Assembly: GCF_006542335.1 (NCBI RefSeq)
Contig: NZ_CP032485.1
Coordinates: forward strand, 1,064,501 to 1,128,500
Length of the DNA: 64,000 bases
Direction of reading: 5' to 3'
Source: Neokomagataea tanensis
Lineage (GTDB): Bacteria > Pseudomonadota > Alphaproteobacteria > Acetobacterales > Acetobacteraceae
The notes beneath the pieces are model-generated. The model ran no database searches, was not told the origin of the DNA, and saw only the letters and a program-made list of their open reading frames with translations. Shown one piece after another: positions 9,040 to 18,212 of this stretch (position 1 is the first letter of the stretch; each line of letters starts with the position of its first letter). A program made the position numbers and the translations under genes.

Positions 9040-10260
9040 ATGAAAGTAGACCTCTTATTTGAGGCAGACAATTTGTATGTTGCTGCGCACTTAATCGGCA
9101 CAGACGATGTCGTCGTGACGTTTAATAACAGAGGCGATATTGGTGATGGTGGGGGTTTTTGGGGAGATCGCTTCCTAGAAAAATGTGGTGTTTCGGCAAT
9201 TGGCATATGTGCCCGCCACGCTAACTGGTTTCCTGAAGAAGAAATGGCTGCTGCGATACAGGCTATCCACGCAGCAATTCCGGGAAAACGTATTATTACC
9301 TATGGCATAAGCATGGGTGGGTACGGTGCGCTGAAATTTTCTCGTGCACTTGGTGCGGTGCGTGCTCTTGCTTTTTCCCCGCAATGGACAATCAACCCGC
9401 ATCATTGCGGGCATTACACATATCAGTATACCGAATGTTACGACGCCACTTTACGTGGTGGTGAGCCGATTAAATCGGATGATTTGAGTGGGCAGTGTTT
9501 TGTATTTCTCGATATGCGGGAATACCCTGATTGGAAACACTTTGAATACATCAAAGATGCAGCCCAACAGTCTCCGCACTGTTCATTAGAAACTGTTATT
9601 GCTCCATTTACATGGCATGGAACGTTGTTCCAGCTTACAAGTGCAAAGCACGGCATCGCGTCTCGTCTCATTGAGATAGCGCGTGATGATGCAAAGGCGC
9701 ATAGTGCAAACTTTCGCCAGCTTTTACGTGAAAGTCGCTCAACCAGTCGACATTATCAAGAAACACGAATGTATTGTCTGGCGCACCGTAGTGGAGAGCG
9801 TGTTGATGCTGGCACGACAGCATTGCGTCATTCCTTATTGAAAATTAAGACGCAGGAGAGTCGTCTTTTGCGGGCGATACTCTCTCAGATTGATGGCCAT
9901 ACGCTTTTCGGTATGAATGGGGTTCGCGCAGAGATTGCGAAAGACCATTTATGGTCCACGAGTAATTGGGCGATGGACAGAATATTACGCGTCTTACGCC
10001 GCCATAACCTTAAAGAAACGGAATGTATAATAAGGGAATGCTTGCGTGACCGTGAGCCAGACAATTTCGGTTTAAGGATGTACGTTGCAAATACTTTGGC
10101 GGATATTGGGTTTTCCGGAAGAGCAACGCTCGACTTAATAAGTTATTTTTCCAAAAACTCGCCGAAAAGTAATGATGAATTACATGCGATCCGATCATTC
10201 TTCGACAGAATAAATAAACCGGAATTGGTGGAATTACTGAGGGTTGAGGGGTTTGTTTGA
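9040..10260 (+). CDS. Alpha/beta-hydrolase-like protein with extra C-terminal domain, function unknown
   Basis: I do not recognise the family. The N-terminal half has features of an alpha/beta hydrolase: a nucleophile-elbow motif YGISMGGYG with the serine near residue 91, a later aspartate in FLDMREYPD, and a histidine in TWHGTLF near residue 192, in the right order for a Ser-Asp-His triad. Residues from about 215 to 406 are charged and mostly helical and look like a separate module with tetratricopeptide-like helical pairs. There is no signal peptide. The start has only a weak ribosome binding site (GAGTTTGAGCG). The AT-rich DNA before it suggests possible horizontal origin. A lipase, peptidase or acyltransferase role is possible but not shown. 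Confidence 0.6.
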   Translation: MKVDLLFEADNLYVAAHLIGTDDVVVTFNNRGDIGDGGGFWGDRFLEKCGVSAIGICARHANWFPEEEMAAAIQAIHAAIPGKRIITYGISMGGYGALKFSRALGAVRALAFSPQWTINPHHCGHYTYQYTECYDATLRGGEPIKSDDLSGQCFVFLDMREYPDWKHFEYIKDAAQQSPHCSLETVIAPFTWHGTLFQLTSAKHGIASRLIEIARDDAKAHSANFRQLLRESRSTSRHYQETRMYCLAHRSGERVDAGTTALRHSLLKIKTQESRLLRAILSQIDGHTLFGMNGVRAEIAKDHLWSTSNWAMDRILRVLRRHNLKETECIIRECLRDREPDNFGLRMYVANTLADIGFSGRATLDLISYFSKNSPKSNDELHAIRSFFDRINKPELVELLRVEGFV

Positions 10261-10293
10261 GGTAGGAGTGCGCTGGTCGAACCCAAGTATTTC

Positions 10294-11358
10294 TTAGAGC
10301 AGGCGGATGGTTTTGAGAAATAAGAACGTCACGGCCATTGCGGAGAAGCAGACTGCTCCTGCCTCGACGGTTCCCCATGCACCTTGTGCCAAGAACATGC
10401 CACCAGTGTTCATACCGAAGAAGCCAGTTACGAAGGTGGCGGGGAGCATTAAGGTCGTGCCAACAGAGACGATGTAGAGCCGTCGGTTTGTCTCTTCAGC
10501 TTGGCTCGACCCGAGTTCGTCCTGCAAAGAGCGTGCACGGTCTTGTAGCGCAATAAGGTCGTCTAGTGCTGCATGTACCTGTCGTTCGGCCCGGTCCCGC
10601 AGGGTGTCCTCTGCCCATTCAGGCAGATCTAGGTCTTCGTCGCGTAAAATCCGGTCAATTGGTGTGACAACACGACGAAGTTCTGTTGCGCGGCGTCGCA
10701 CTTTACCGACGATACCGCCCAAGTGGCCAAGGTCGGAGCGGTGTTCAATCGTTAAGAGAACGTCTTCTGCCCGGTCTAATTCGTCATCAAGCTGTCCGAG
10801 TTGTCGGCGCACCGTGTTGGTAAAATCGCGCAGCGCCCGGTCGATCATGCCGGTGGGTGTGCGAGGGATCTGGTCCCCCTTCAGGGAGCGATAGGCAGAC
10901 CCTAGGACAGGGATAGGATTACGCCGTGTAGTAATCAGCAGGTCTGGGCTGGATGCAAAGCGCCACGCGCAAATTTCTCTGTCTTCCTCTGACAAAGCGT
11001 CATCAAAAGCAGGAAGGGCGCCCCAGACAAGATCTTCATAGGCATCAAGCGTAATGCCGTATTCTGTTTCAGCCAAGGTGGTGCAGGCATCTTCAGGCAA
11101 AATGGGGAGGTTTGCGATCAATGCACGTGCAGAACTGTGTACCGTATCAAAATGCAGCCAATACCAGCCCTCTGCACAGGGCGTACGGTCTTTTTGGAGT
11201 AGTGACTCCACCATGTCTGATGTGAGGGTAGTGACCCCTTTTCCCGGGATTGCGTGAATGGCCCATACGAGACCATTTGCAAAAGCGGGAGCCCCCTGGT
11301 CCTGATGTGCAGGATCAATAACCGTGAACGGAAAGTTATAAGCTGGCTTTTCAGACAC
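10294..11358 (-). CDS. CorA-family divalent cation transporter, ZntB-like
   Basis: CorA/ZntB proteins form inner-membrane pentamers that move divalent cations such as magnesium or zinc. This 354-residue protein has a long soluble N-terminal domain, a coiled region rich in Arg and Glu at about 170-290, and two C-terminal membrane segments. The signature Gly-Met-Asn is at about 315-317 (FFGMNTGG), between the two helices. The wording after GMN (TGG rather than the MPE/E loop of CorA) and the N-terminal pattern are more like ZntB. It stands alone, divergent from ahcY. Confidence 0.88.
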   Translation of the reverse strand: MSEKPAYNFPFTVIDPAHQDQGAPAFANGLVWAIHAIPGKGVTTLTSDMVESLLQKDRTPCAEGWYWLHFDTVHSSARALIANLPILPEDACTTLAETEYGITLDAYEDLVWGALPAFDDALSEEDREICAWRFASSPDLLITTRRNPIPVLGSAYRSLKGDQIPRTPTGMIDRALRDFTNTVRRQLGQLDDELDRAEDVLLTIEHRSDLGHLGGIVGKVRRRATELRRVVTPIDRILRDEDLDLPEWAEDTLRDRAERQVHAALDDLIALQDRARSLQDELGSSQAEETNRRLYIVSVGTTLMLPATFVTGFFGMNTGGMFLAQGAWGTVEAGAVCFSAMAVTFLFLKTIRLL

Positions 11359-11618
11359 GGCATCCTCCCATCATCAGTTAAAGGAGCGGGCGTTACGTAA
11401 TGCGCCTCAAACAGAGAAACGGCGTTCTCGGCGGAACGTTTGTTAGCTTGCTTCTGTCAGGTCAGATAAAAACTGTAAAATGGTTTTATGCAAAGAATCT
11501 CAAGAAGCTGTGTAAGGAATAATCTTCTTTGCCTGCTTTGATGGGTGCAGCCCTTTGCGGATGAGTGGGGAATCTCTATACCTTTCCCCGTTATTCTCCC
11601 GCAGTAAGGGTATTACCT
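11359..11618. other. Divergent promoter region corA-like gene / ahcY
   Basis: The 260 bases between the two start codons hold a TTACGTAA-centred near-palindrome at 11391-11402 and, close to ahcY, a GGGGAA/TTCCCC hairpin (11567-11572 with 11584-11589) in the likely untranslated leader. I could not match any known S-adenosylhomocysteine or S-adenosylmethionine riboswitch class. Confidence 0.4.
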
Positions 11619-12914
11619 ATGACCGTTCAGGACTTCAAAGTTCGCGATCTCACTCTCGCAGATTGGGGCCGCAAAGAAATTTCCATTGCCGAAGGCGAAA
11701 TGCCAGGTCTGATGGCACTTCGTGAAGAGTACGGCGATAGCCAACCTCTCAAGGGTGCGCGCATTGCAGGTTGCCTGCACATGACCATTCAGACGGCTGT
11801 TCTGATTGAGACATTGGTAGCGCTCGGTGCGACAGTGCGTTGGTCCTCATGCAACATTTTCTCAACGCAGGACCACGCTGCAGCCGCTATTGCTGCCGCA
11901 AACATTCCTGTGTTCGCATGGAAGGGCCTGACAGAAGAAGAATTCTGGTGGTGCATTGAGCAAACCGTACGCGGGCCGGACGGTTGGACACCAAACATGA
12001 TTCTGGATGACGGCGGTGATCTGACCGTCCTCATGCATGACAAATACGCTGACCTTCTGGATGACGTGCGCGGTCTGTCTGAAGAAACCACAACGGGAGT
12101 GCACCGTCTGTGGGAAATGGCGCGTAAGGGTACGTTGAAGGTCCCTGCGATTAACGTCAATGACAGCGTTACCAAATCAAAGTTCGACAACCTGTATGGC
12201 TGCCGTGAGAGCCTCGTGGACGCTATCCGTCGTGGTACGGACGTCATGATGGCGGGCAAGGTTGCTGTTGTTGCTGGTTATGGTGACGTCGGTAAGGGTT
12301 CTGCTGCATCTCTGCGTAATGCAGGTTGCCGCGTTCTGGTTACGGAAGTTGATCCGATTTGTGCTCTCCAGGCTGCTATGGAAGGCTATGAAGTTGTCAC
12401 GATGGAAAATGCGGCTCCACGCGGCGATATCTTCGTAACCTGCACAGGCAACGTTGATCTGATCACTATTGATCACATGCGTGAAATGCGGGACCGTGCG
12501 ATCGTTTGCAACATCGGTCACTTTGACAGCGAAATTCAGGTCGAAGCGCTGCGTAACTATCGTTGGAACAACATCAAGCCACAGGTTGACGAGATTGAGC
12601 TGTCCGAAGGCCGTCGTATCATCCTGCTTTCCGAAGGGCGCTTGGTGAACCTTGGTAACGCAACGGGTCATCCATCATTTGTGATGTCGGCATCCTTTAC
12701 AAACCAGACGCTTGCTCAAATTGAACTGTGGAATGCTAAGCCCGGTCAGTATGAGCGCAAAGTCTACACGCTGCCAAAAGCACTGGACGAAAAGGTTGCG
12801 GCACTCCACTTGGCGAAGGTCGGTGCCGAGCTTTCAAAAATGTCCCAGAAGCAAGCAGACTACATCGGTGTACCGGTAAGCGGACCCTTCAAGCACGAAG
12901 AATATCGCTACTAA
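11619..12914 (+). CDS. ahcY: Adenosylhomocysteinase
   Basis: AhcY splits S-adenosylhomocysteine into adenosine and homocysteine with bound NAD, clearing the product of methyl transfer. The NAD-binding motif [16 protein letters not shown] is in the second half, the catalytic lysine and aspartate lie in [13 protein letters not shown], and the C-terminus ends with the family's KHEEYRY. An upstream in-frame ATG at 11565 would add 18 unrelated residues; ATG 11619 follows TAAGGG and gives 431 residues, the usual length. A strong terminator follows. Confidence 0.97.
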   Translation: MTVQDFKVRDLTLADWGRKEISIAEGEMPGLMALREEYGDSQPLKGARIAGCLHMTIQTAVLIETLVALGATVRWSSCNIFSTQDHAAAAIAAANIPVFAWKGLTEEEFWWCIEQTVRGPDGWTPNMILDDGGDLTVLMHDKYADLLDDVRGLSEETTTGVHRLWEMARKGTLKVPAINVNDSVTKSKFDNLYGCRESLVDAIRRGTDVMMAGKVAVVAGYGDVGKGSAASLRNAGCRVLVTEVDPICALQAAMEGYEVVTMENAAPRGDIFVTCTGNVDLITIDHMREMRDRAIVCNIGHFDSEIQVEALRNYRWNNIKPQVDEIELSEGRRIILLSEGRLVNLGNATGHPSFVMSASFTNQTLAQIELWNAKPGQYERKVYTLPKALDEKVAALHLAKVGAELSKMSQKQADYIGVPVSGPFKHEEYRY

Positions 12915-12929
12915 TCGGAACAGTTGCGA

Positions 12930-12962
12930 CAAAAGCGCGTTTCGAATTCGGACGCGCTTTTG
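12930..12962 (+). terminator. Terminator of ahcY
   Basis: An 11-bp perfect stem (12930-12940 with 12952-12962), with A-rich left arm and T-rich right arm around an 11-base loop, lies 15 bases after the ahcY stop. Confidence 0.85.
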
Positions 12963-12994
12963 CGCATCGTTGTTACAGTTTAGGAGTGTGACCC

Positions 12995-13387
12995 ATGGGT
13001 CTTTTCAGCTCAATCATGTCCAAGATTTTTGGTAAGGCAGAAGCTGCAACGCCTTCAGCCCCAACTGAAGCAGAAGCTGCAGCGCCAGCAGCTTCATCTG
13101 CGACTGAAACACCAGCAACACCATCAGCGCCTGTTGATGTGAATGCGGTGCTTGCAGAGTTGGCATCAAAGGCAGGGCAGCAGCTGAACTACCAGACATC
13201 TATCGTTGACCTGTTAAAGCTTCTGGGTCTGGATAGCTCTTTGGAAGCTCGTAAGCAGCTTGCCGGTGAACTGCACTATTCAGGCAGCACAGATGACACT
13301 GCAACGATGAACGTTTGGCTCATTAAGCAAGTTTATGCTGAGCTGGCAAAGAATGGTGGCAAGGTGCCAGAAGGCTGGGCACACTAA
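12995..13387 (+). CDS. DUF3597 domain protein
   Basis: This 130-residue protein begins with a short hydrophobic MGLFSSIMSKIFG segment, continues with a low-complexity Ala/Pro/Thr/Glu linker (about 17-48), and ends in a compact domain with LLKLLGLDSSLEARKQLA and GWAH. That C-terminal part matches the DUF3597 family, whose role is unknown. TAGGAG precedes the ATG at 12995. It is flanked by terminators on both sides, so it is its own unit. Confidence 0.85.
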   Translation: MGLFSSIMSKIFGKAEAATPSAPTEAEAAAPAASSATETPATPSAPVDVNAVLAELASKAGQQLNYQTSIVDLLKLLGLDSSLEARKQLAGELHYSGSTDDTATMNVWLIKQVYAELAKNGGKVPEGWAH

Positions 13388-13437
13388 GACTTCTGCTGAT
13401 CCGTAAATTTTACGGAGAGGCTGCAAGTGTCTGCTTT

Positions 13438-13475
13438 GCCCCTTTGCGGTTATATCCGCAGAGGGGCTTTGTTTT
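13438..13475 (+). terminator. Terminator after the DUF3597 gene
   Basis: A 12-bp stem with one wobble (13438-13449 with 13456-13467) is followed by TTTGTTTTTATTT, a classic intrinsic terminator for the plus strand. It ends only a few bases before the convergent gene's stop. Confidence 0.9.
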
Positions 13476-13478
13476 TAT

Positions 13479-14924
13479 TTATAAGCTATCCACGAGAGAT
13501 ACTTCTTTTTTGAGATCGTCTTTACCGAGAGGCAAATAGCCATTTTCTTCCTGTTTGTGATCAGAGATTATTTTTTGGCCTTGGGCCGAGAGTAAGTAGA
13601 GAAGAAAATTTTTAATCTCTGGCGCAAGATGCTTGCTCGGTGGGCAATCCACATAAATGTTGAAGAAGTAAGATATAGGCCATTGTGTACGATCACTGGT
13701 ACCGTCTGGTAGAGCGTATGGAGCTCCCGGTTTTGTTGACAATGGTAGTAATTTTACGCCTTCGGGTGCCTTGCCGCCGTCAATCCATGTGCTGTAGCCA
13801 ATTCCGTAGGGATCATGGGCGATGGCATTTAAAACGGCCTTCCCATTGGGCATGGCGCGGTAAAAGGGGCTGAAAGGCAGGCCATTAAGTTTGGACTGCT
13901 GCATAGCTGAAGCAAAGCTGTTGTCCGGGTTCAAACCGTAAACATGAATTGGGGCCTTTATCCATTTTTCTTGTGTTATGCCGAGTCCTCCCCAAGTAGG
14001 AGCCGCTGTGAGGGGGTATGAGGCGGAGAATATCTTCTGCGCTGTGGGCCACGCTAAACCGACCAGTGGGTTTGCTTGGTTTACGTAGACAGCAGGGGGC
14101 GTTTTACCGTCAGCGCGTGGGCCGTAACTGGCATAGGCAATGCGAATACGCGTTGGTGCGTACCCTTTAGCTTGCAGGAATGCGTTAATATCGTCTTTCC
14201 AAGCTTCGCGGCCCATAGGGGCGAAAGCAGAGGTGCCTGCAATTAAAGCGGGGATAGCAAGAGAAGACCCGCGTAGATCATTGGAAAAAAGAACCTTATG
14301 GCCGTGGAATTGGTACCGTTTTTCAAGGTCAGGCAGAAGAAACTCTAGGGTATCACTTCCAACAATGTTTATATTTTTGATATCATTTTTATTTATAATT
14401 GGGGTGTATTGAGGGTTCCCCGTGATGAGGTCAATGTTTGATTTTACGTCTTTGTCGGAAAGGGGTTTTAAGTAATCAAAAACATAATTGAGCTTTTTCT
14501 GGCCGCTTTCGGAATAAATGTCCAACAGGAATGGTGCGATATTTCGGTCAATGGCGCCCGCTGAGTTGCGACGTACGCAAACATACAGGCCATGGAGAAG
14601 GGGAAGAATGAGCGGAGTTCCACCTGTATACCGCTTTATCGCAGCGCGCTCCCCATCTGTTAAGTCCCGGGGAAGAATAGCTGCGGCAATAATTCCGTGG
14701 GTGAGTAGGGGTATGCTCGCCAAGGGGCCAGTCACACGTGCGGTTAAGCCAAAAGCAGATGCTACGTCTTCGCTTTCTGGGCTACCACCGATGATAAGGC
14801 TACCTTGATTATCGTTGTAATGCGCAGTCAAGGCAGGGATTGGCGTCGTTTTTTCCGAGGAAGCAGCATGCCCGAGGCTGGTGCAGCCCATGACTATGGC
14901 AAGGGTCAGAAAATATTTATACAT
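13479..14924 (-). CDS. Exported PstS-like phosphate-type solute-binding protein
   Basis: A signal peptide is clear at residues 1-20 (MYKYFLTLAIVMGCTSLGHA). The rest of the 481 residues resembles PstS-type periplasmic binding proteins: IVGSDTLEFLLPDLEKRY and the anion-binding SSLAIPALIAG...FAPMGREAW pattern near 220-245. The N-terminal part from about 40 to 130 repeats the same pattern in weaker form (SLIIGGSPESEDVASAF, then a Gly-rich stretch and YVCVRRN), suggesting two binding-protein halves or a partial duplication. No PstC, PstA or PstB gene is near, so it may be an orphan receptor or sensor. Its ligand is inferred only from family. Confidence 0.75.
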   Translation of the reverse strand: MYKYFLTLAIVMGCTSLGHAASSEKTTPIPALTAHYNDNQGSLIIGGSPESEDVASAFGLTARVTGPLASIPLLTHGIIAAAILPRDLTDGERAAIKRYTGGTPLILPLLHGLYVCVRRNSAGAIDRNIAPFLLDIYSESGQKKLNYVFDYLKPLSDKDVKSNIDLITGNPQYTPIINKNDIKNINIVGSDTLEFLLPDLEKRYQFHGHKVLFSNDLRGSSLAIPALIAGTSAFAPMGREAWKDDINAFLQAKGYAPTRIRIAYASYGPRADGKTPPAVYVNQANPLVGLAWPTAQKIFSASYPLTAAPTWGGLGITQEKWIKAPIHVYGLNPDNSFASAMQQSKLNGLPFSPFYRAMPNGKAVLNAIAHDPYGIGYSTWIDGGKAPEGVKLLPLSTKPGAPYALPDGTSDRTQWPISYFFNIYVDCPPSKHLAPEIKNFLLYLLSAQGQKIISDHKQEENGYLPLGKDDLKKEVSLVDSL

Positions 14925-15049
14925 CGAAAATTTACACTCAAAGTACTTTAAAACACAGTTTGGGTTAATGCATAATTTGAGTGTTATGTATAGAAATTTA
15001 ATGTATCAGAAAACGTTCCTAAAAAGAGGTGATAATATAATCTTTTTAG

Positions 15050-15664
15050 TTAAACCAGAGAAACGTTTATATTATTAATAATTGTATTTATGAGAGATAT
15101 ATTTTTTGTTTGCCCTTTATTCATTAGTCCAATTTCAGATAAAGAGTTTATATTATCTATAATGGAAAATTCATTTCCATTCATTAGAGCAATATTGGAA
15201 CGCGGTTGAATGGTGAGCGCTGGGATTGGTGTGCCATCTTGAGAGGTTATAGCGCAAACATTGGGTAGCATGAGCAGTGACAGCCCACGAAAAGCGGCCT
15301 GAGATAATGGGATAAGACGTTCCCAATTTTGCACAGAATTGGCGCGAATAACGGCCTGTTTGTTCTGTTCAGGCGCAGGCAAGCAGGTGAGGTATTGTTT
15401 TGTTTGTGTAGAGAATAATGAGACGTATCCTTGCTCAGCGTCTTCCAAAATGCATGGGGGGAAGGCTTTGGGCATAGAAGTATGTTTGACGAAATTAATG
15501 GTGCTTGGAAGTGAGAAAGGGGAGGGAACCTGAAGTGTCAGATCTGGCAAAATGCCGGGTGTGAAAGGAGAAACGGTGAAGTCATCGCGGAAAGGGTCGT
15601 GGCTCAGTAGGTTTCCATGCCAGTCCATGAGATAAAGCGAGAGTGATTTGTCAGTCGCATTCAT
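15050..15664 (-). CDS. Hypothetical protein, 204 aa, in operon with mutY
   Basis: I do not recognise the family. The protein is soluble, without signal peptide or membrane segment, with a Pro/Ser/Phe-rich first third, a WERLIPLSQAAFRGLSLLML segment in the middle, and an Asn/Ile-rich C-terminus (ISLINTIINNINVSLV) encoded by AT-rich DNA. The ATG at 15664 follows GGCAGG and starts 14 bases after the mutY stop, so the two are probably on one transcript. The AT-rich 3' end suggests relaxed constraint or later extension of the gene. Confidence 0.55.
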   Translation of the reverse strand: MNATDKSLSLYLMDWHGNLLSHDPFRDDFTVSPFTPGILPDLTLQVPSPFSLPSTINFVKHTSMPKAFPPCILEDAEQGYVSLFSTQTKQYLTCLPAPEQNKQAVIRANSVQNWERLIPLSQAAFRGLSLLMLPNVCAITSQDGTPIPALTIQPRSNIALMNGNEFSIIDNINSLSEIGLMNKGQTKNISLINTIINNINVSLV

Positions 15665-15678
15665 GGAATACCTGCCTT

Positions 15679-16730
15679 TTAAGTCGATGCTTTATAAAGT
15701 TTGAGGCACTTGTCCATGACACCGGGTAATGCGGCGCTTTTAAGTGAACGAAATACCCCGAAACTTGAATCTATATCCTGATTACGGTTTTGGGGAAGTC
15801 GGGTTCCGTAAACATCTGCTTTGAGTGTGAAATGGGAGAAAATATGCGTTACTTCTCCGCAATGCGACCAGTTTAAGAGAGCGGGGGCATGGGACAATGC
15901 ATCTTGTTTGTTCCATGCAGTTGAGCGCCATTCCGTTCCTGGAAATTCGTCCATGCCGCCCAGCAAACCTTTGGGCGGGCGTTGGCGCAAAAGTACATTT
16001 CCCTGATGGTCGAAAAGAATGAAATGCGCGCCGTAGCGCGTCGGGCGGGCTGTTTTGGGTGTTCGTTTCGGGAGGGTGGTTGCTAGTCCCTGAGCGTTGG
16101 CTTTGCAGGGGAGCGCCAAGGGCATGGCAAGCATGTGGGATTCCTGGGCGTGCATATGCTCGAGCCGAGATCAAACAGTGCCTGAGCAAAGTCTGAGGGG
16201 CGCTTTTGTGCGATGGGGTCGTGGTTCAGTGTTGCCGCTTGCCGGTGTAACTGGGGCCGAGCACCGGGGATAGGGTCTTCAACCGCAAATAGGCGTGCTG
16301 TGACACGTTCAACATTGCCATCAACAGGGATAACCGGCACACCAAAGGCAATGGCTGCAACAGCGCGAGCGGTGTAAGCGCCTATACCGGGGAGTGCTTG
16401 TAATTCTTCTACCGTTTCCGGGAATGAGCCGCGAGCCGCTATTTTTTGTGCGCAGGCGTGCAAATTCCGTGCCCGTGCGTAATAGCCCAACCCGGCCCAT
16501 CTTTGCAGAACATCTTCCAACGGGGCTGAAGCGAGCGCTTGAACGGTTGGATAATCCGTGAGGAAGCGTTCAAAATAAGGTATTACAGCTTGAACTGTTG
16601 TTTGCTGTAACATGATTTCGCTGAGCCAGACGGCATAGGGCGATGGGCGTTCGGCATCTGAGCCGCGCCATGGCAAGGTACGCCGATGCGTGTCATACCA
16701 GCGGAGAAGTTCGGAAGCATTAAGTGTCAC
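15679..16730 (-). pseudogene. mutY: A/G-specific adenine DNA glycosylase with a single-base frameshift
   Basis: MutY removes adenine mispaired with 8-oxoguanine. The first frame (16730 to 16083, GTG start) holds the HhH-GPD glycosylase domain with the catalytic glutamate in SEIMLQQT, the helix-hairpin-helix LPGIGAYTA, the catalytic aspartate in PVDGNVER and the first three cluster cysteines in CTPRNPTCLPC. It then stops at once. A second frame (to 15679) continues with the C-terminal Nudix-like 8-oxoguanine domain (GAHFILFD, HIFSHFTL). Adding one base in the GGGG run at 16108-16111 restores the fourth cysteine with the exact C-x6-C-x2-C-x5-C spacing, and makes the whole a 350-residue protein, the normal length. 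Either a real null allele or a homopolymer sequencing error. Confidence 0.9.
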
Positions 16731-16740
16731 GTTGCTCTAT

Positions 16741-17253
16741 ATGGAAGAGGATCGAACGCTGAACAAGCGCAGTAATGAGCCTAATGCTCAAGGCAAGGCG
16801 CCTTTCAAGCCAAAAACTACGACCTATGGGACGAAACAGATTGGCGCGTTCGTAACGCAAATTACGCAGCCCGCTTTCAAGAAGAAGTCTCCTATCCTTA
16901 TTCGGCTTGCGTTGAATTGGGAGGAATTTGTCGGCCCTTATATTGCACAGCAGACTGAGCCTCGGCGTCTTTCTGCTGGCACGCTTACCTTGGCGTGTTC
17001 TGGCCCGGTAGCAATGGAATTGCAGCATCAGAGCGTCCAATTATTGGAACGCATAAACGCATCTTGTGGGTTGCGAGGGGTTCATGCGATTGAGCGCATA
17101 AAGCTCGTTCAGGACCACGCTTTGCGGCCTGTAGCGCCTAAAACACAGCGCAAGCTTCCGGCAGTTTCTGTCGAAGGTGTTGAAAATGATGAGCTCCGAA
17201 CGGCTCTTGAGCAGCTCGGAGCGTATGTTAAAGGCAAACGTCCCCGGAGGTAA
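16741..17253 (+). CDS. DUF721 family protein
   Basis: DUF721 proteins are small nucleic-acid-related proteins of uncertain role, often found beside mutY in Alphaproteobacteria as here, where the two genes diverge with about 10 bases between starts. The domain lies at about residues 30-130: LNWEEFVGPYIAQQTEPRRL, a TLTLAC strand and an amphipathic helix (ELQHQSVQLLERIN). The ends are basic (KGKRPRR). ATG 16741 is chosen; the frame stays open a little further upstream, into the first codons of mutY, but without a better start. Confidence 0.82.
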   Translation: MEEDRTLNKRSNEPNAQGKAPFKPKTTTYGTKQIGAFVTQITQPAFKKKSPILIRLALNWEEFVGPYIAQQTEPRRLSAGTLTLACSGPVAMELQHQSVQLLERINASCGLRGVHAIERIKLVQDHALRPVAPKTQRKLPAVSVEGVENDELRTALEQLGAYVKGKRPRR

Positions 17254-17264
17254 ACGGGCAGACG

Positions 17265-18149
17265 TTATTGAGTAATAAAGTCTGCTGCCTTGTAGCCCTG
17301 CGCGAAAAGATGGGCGCGAAGGGATGCAAAATTAACCTGCATATCGGTCACTTTGCGAACATTTGGTTTTGCGTGAAAAGCAAAGCCGAAGCCCGCTTCG
17401 CGGAGCATCGGGATGTCATTAGCTCCATCTCCTGTTGTGAGGCAGGCTTTGAGCTGCACGCCACGCTCTGCTGCGATGCGGTGTAAATGTTCCAGTTTTG
17501 CGTCCGGGCCAAGGATGGGGCCGTCCAAGCGTCCGGTCAGAGTGTTCCCGTCAATGCCGAGATGGTTGCCGTGGTGTTCATCAAAGCCGCACAGCTCAGC
17601 CACGCGTTGAGTGAACCATGTAAAGCCCCCGGAAACGAGTGCTGTGCGCGCACGGTGGGCACGCATGGTCATGACCAGTTCGCGTGCACCGTCTGTGAGT
17701 CGCGTCGCATTCCATACGTCTTCCAGCACGCTGGCTGGTTGGCTTTTCAAGAGCGCGACGCGTTGTTCTAACGCTGTGTCAAAATCGAGCTCTCCGTTCA
17801 TAGATGCCCGTGTGATGGCTGCTACGTCTTCTCCAACTCCGAGAATAGCGGCCATTTCGTCCAGCGTCTCGCTGGCAACAATCGTACTGTCCATATCTGC
17901 CACAAGCACGGCTTTGCGCCGGCCGCGCGTTTTAATAAGCAGGGCATCCGTTTGATACGGAGCAAGTGTTGCACGGATAGTAGCGGCGTTCGCGACCGTT
18001 GGTGGGCAGGGAATATCGACGGCCTCACCAGGTGATAGAACGATGGGCTTCTCACCGCGTACCAAGCTTCGTGCGACGTCAATGGCTTCGGGGGCAAGTG
18101 GGCCGTTGCGGCGGTCAGCAACGAGGGTCAAGACATAGGGGAGCGACAT
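17265..18149 (-). CDS. serB: Phosphoserine phosphatase
   Basis: SerB makes L-serine from phosphoserine and is a HAD-fold hydrolase. The catalytic DMDST motif is near residue 83-87, followed by the SGGFTWF motif II and the GDGANDIPML magnesium motif. An N-terminal part of about 75 residues precedes the HAD domain. The frame has an upstream ATG at 18182, but the ATG at 18149 gives MSLPYVL and the usual 294 residues with an AAGG-type binding site. The serC gene for the previous step is at 59852. Convergent with the DUF721 gene. Confidence 0.95.
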   Translation of the reverse strand: MSLPYVLTLVADRRNGPLAPEAIDVARSLVRGEKPIVLSPGEAVDIPCPPTVANAATIRATLAPYQTDALLIKTRGRRKAVLVADMDSTIVASETLDEMAAILGVGEDVAAITRASMNGELDFDTALEQRVALLKSQPASVLEDVWNATRLTDGARELVMTMRAHRARTALVSGGFTWFTQRVAELCGFDEHHGNHLGIDGNTLTGRLDGPILGPDAKLEHLHRIAAERGVQLKACLTTGDGANDIPMLREAGFGFAFHAKPNVRKVTDMQVNFASLRAHLFAQGYKAADFITQ

Positions 18150-18212
18150 GAAGGAACCTTTAGCTTTTGAACGCTCTCGCATGTGAGGCGGTGCATGTGG
18201 CAGTAAGAGGCT

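Noticed and set aside
11380..11440. Possible S-adenosylhomocysteine riboswitch before ahcY
   Set aside because: A GGAGCG and an AACGGCGTTCTC stretch recall parts of the class, but the core pairing and the conserved middle could not be laid out, and the position is 180 bases from the start.
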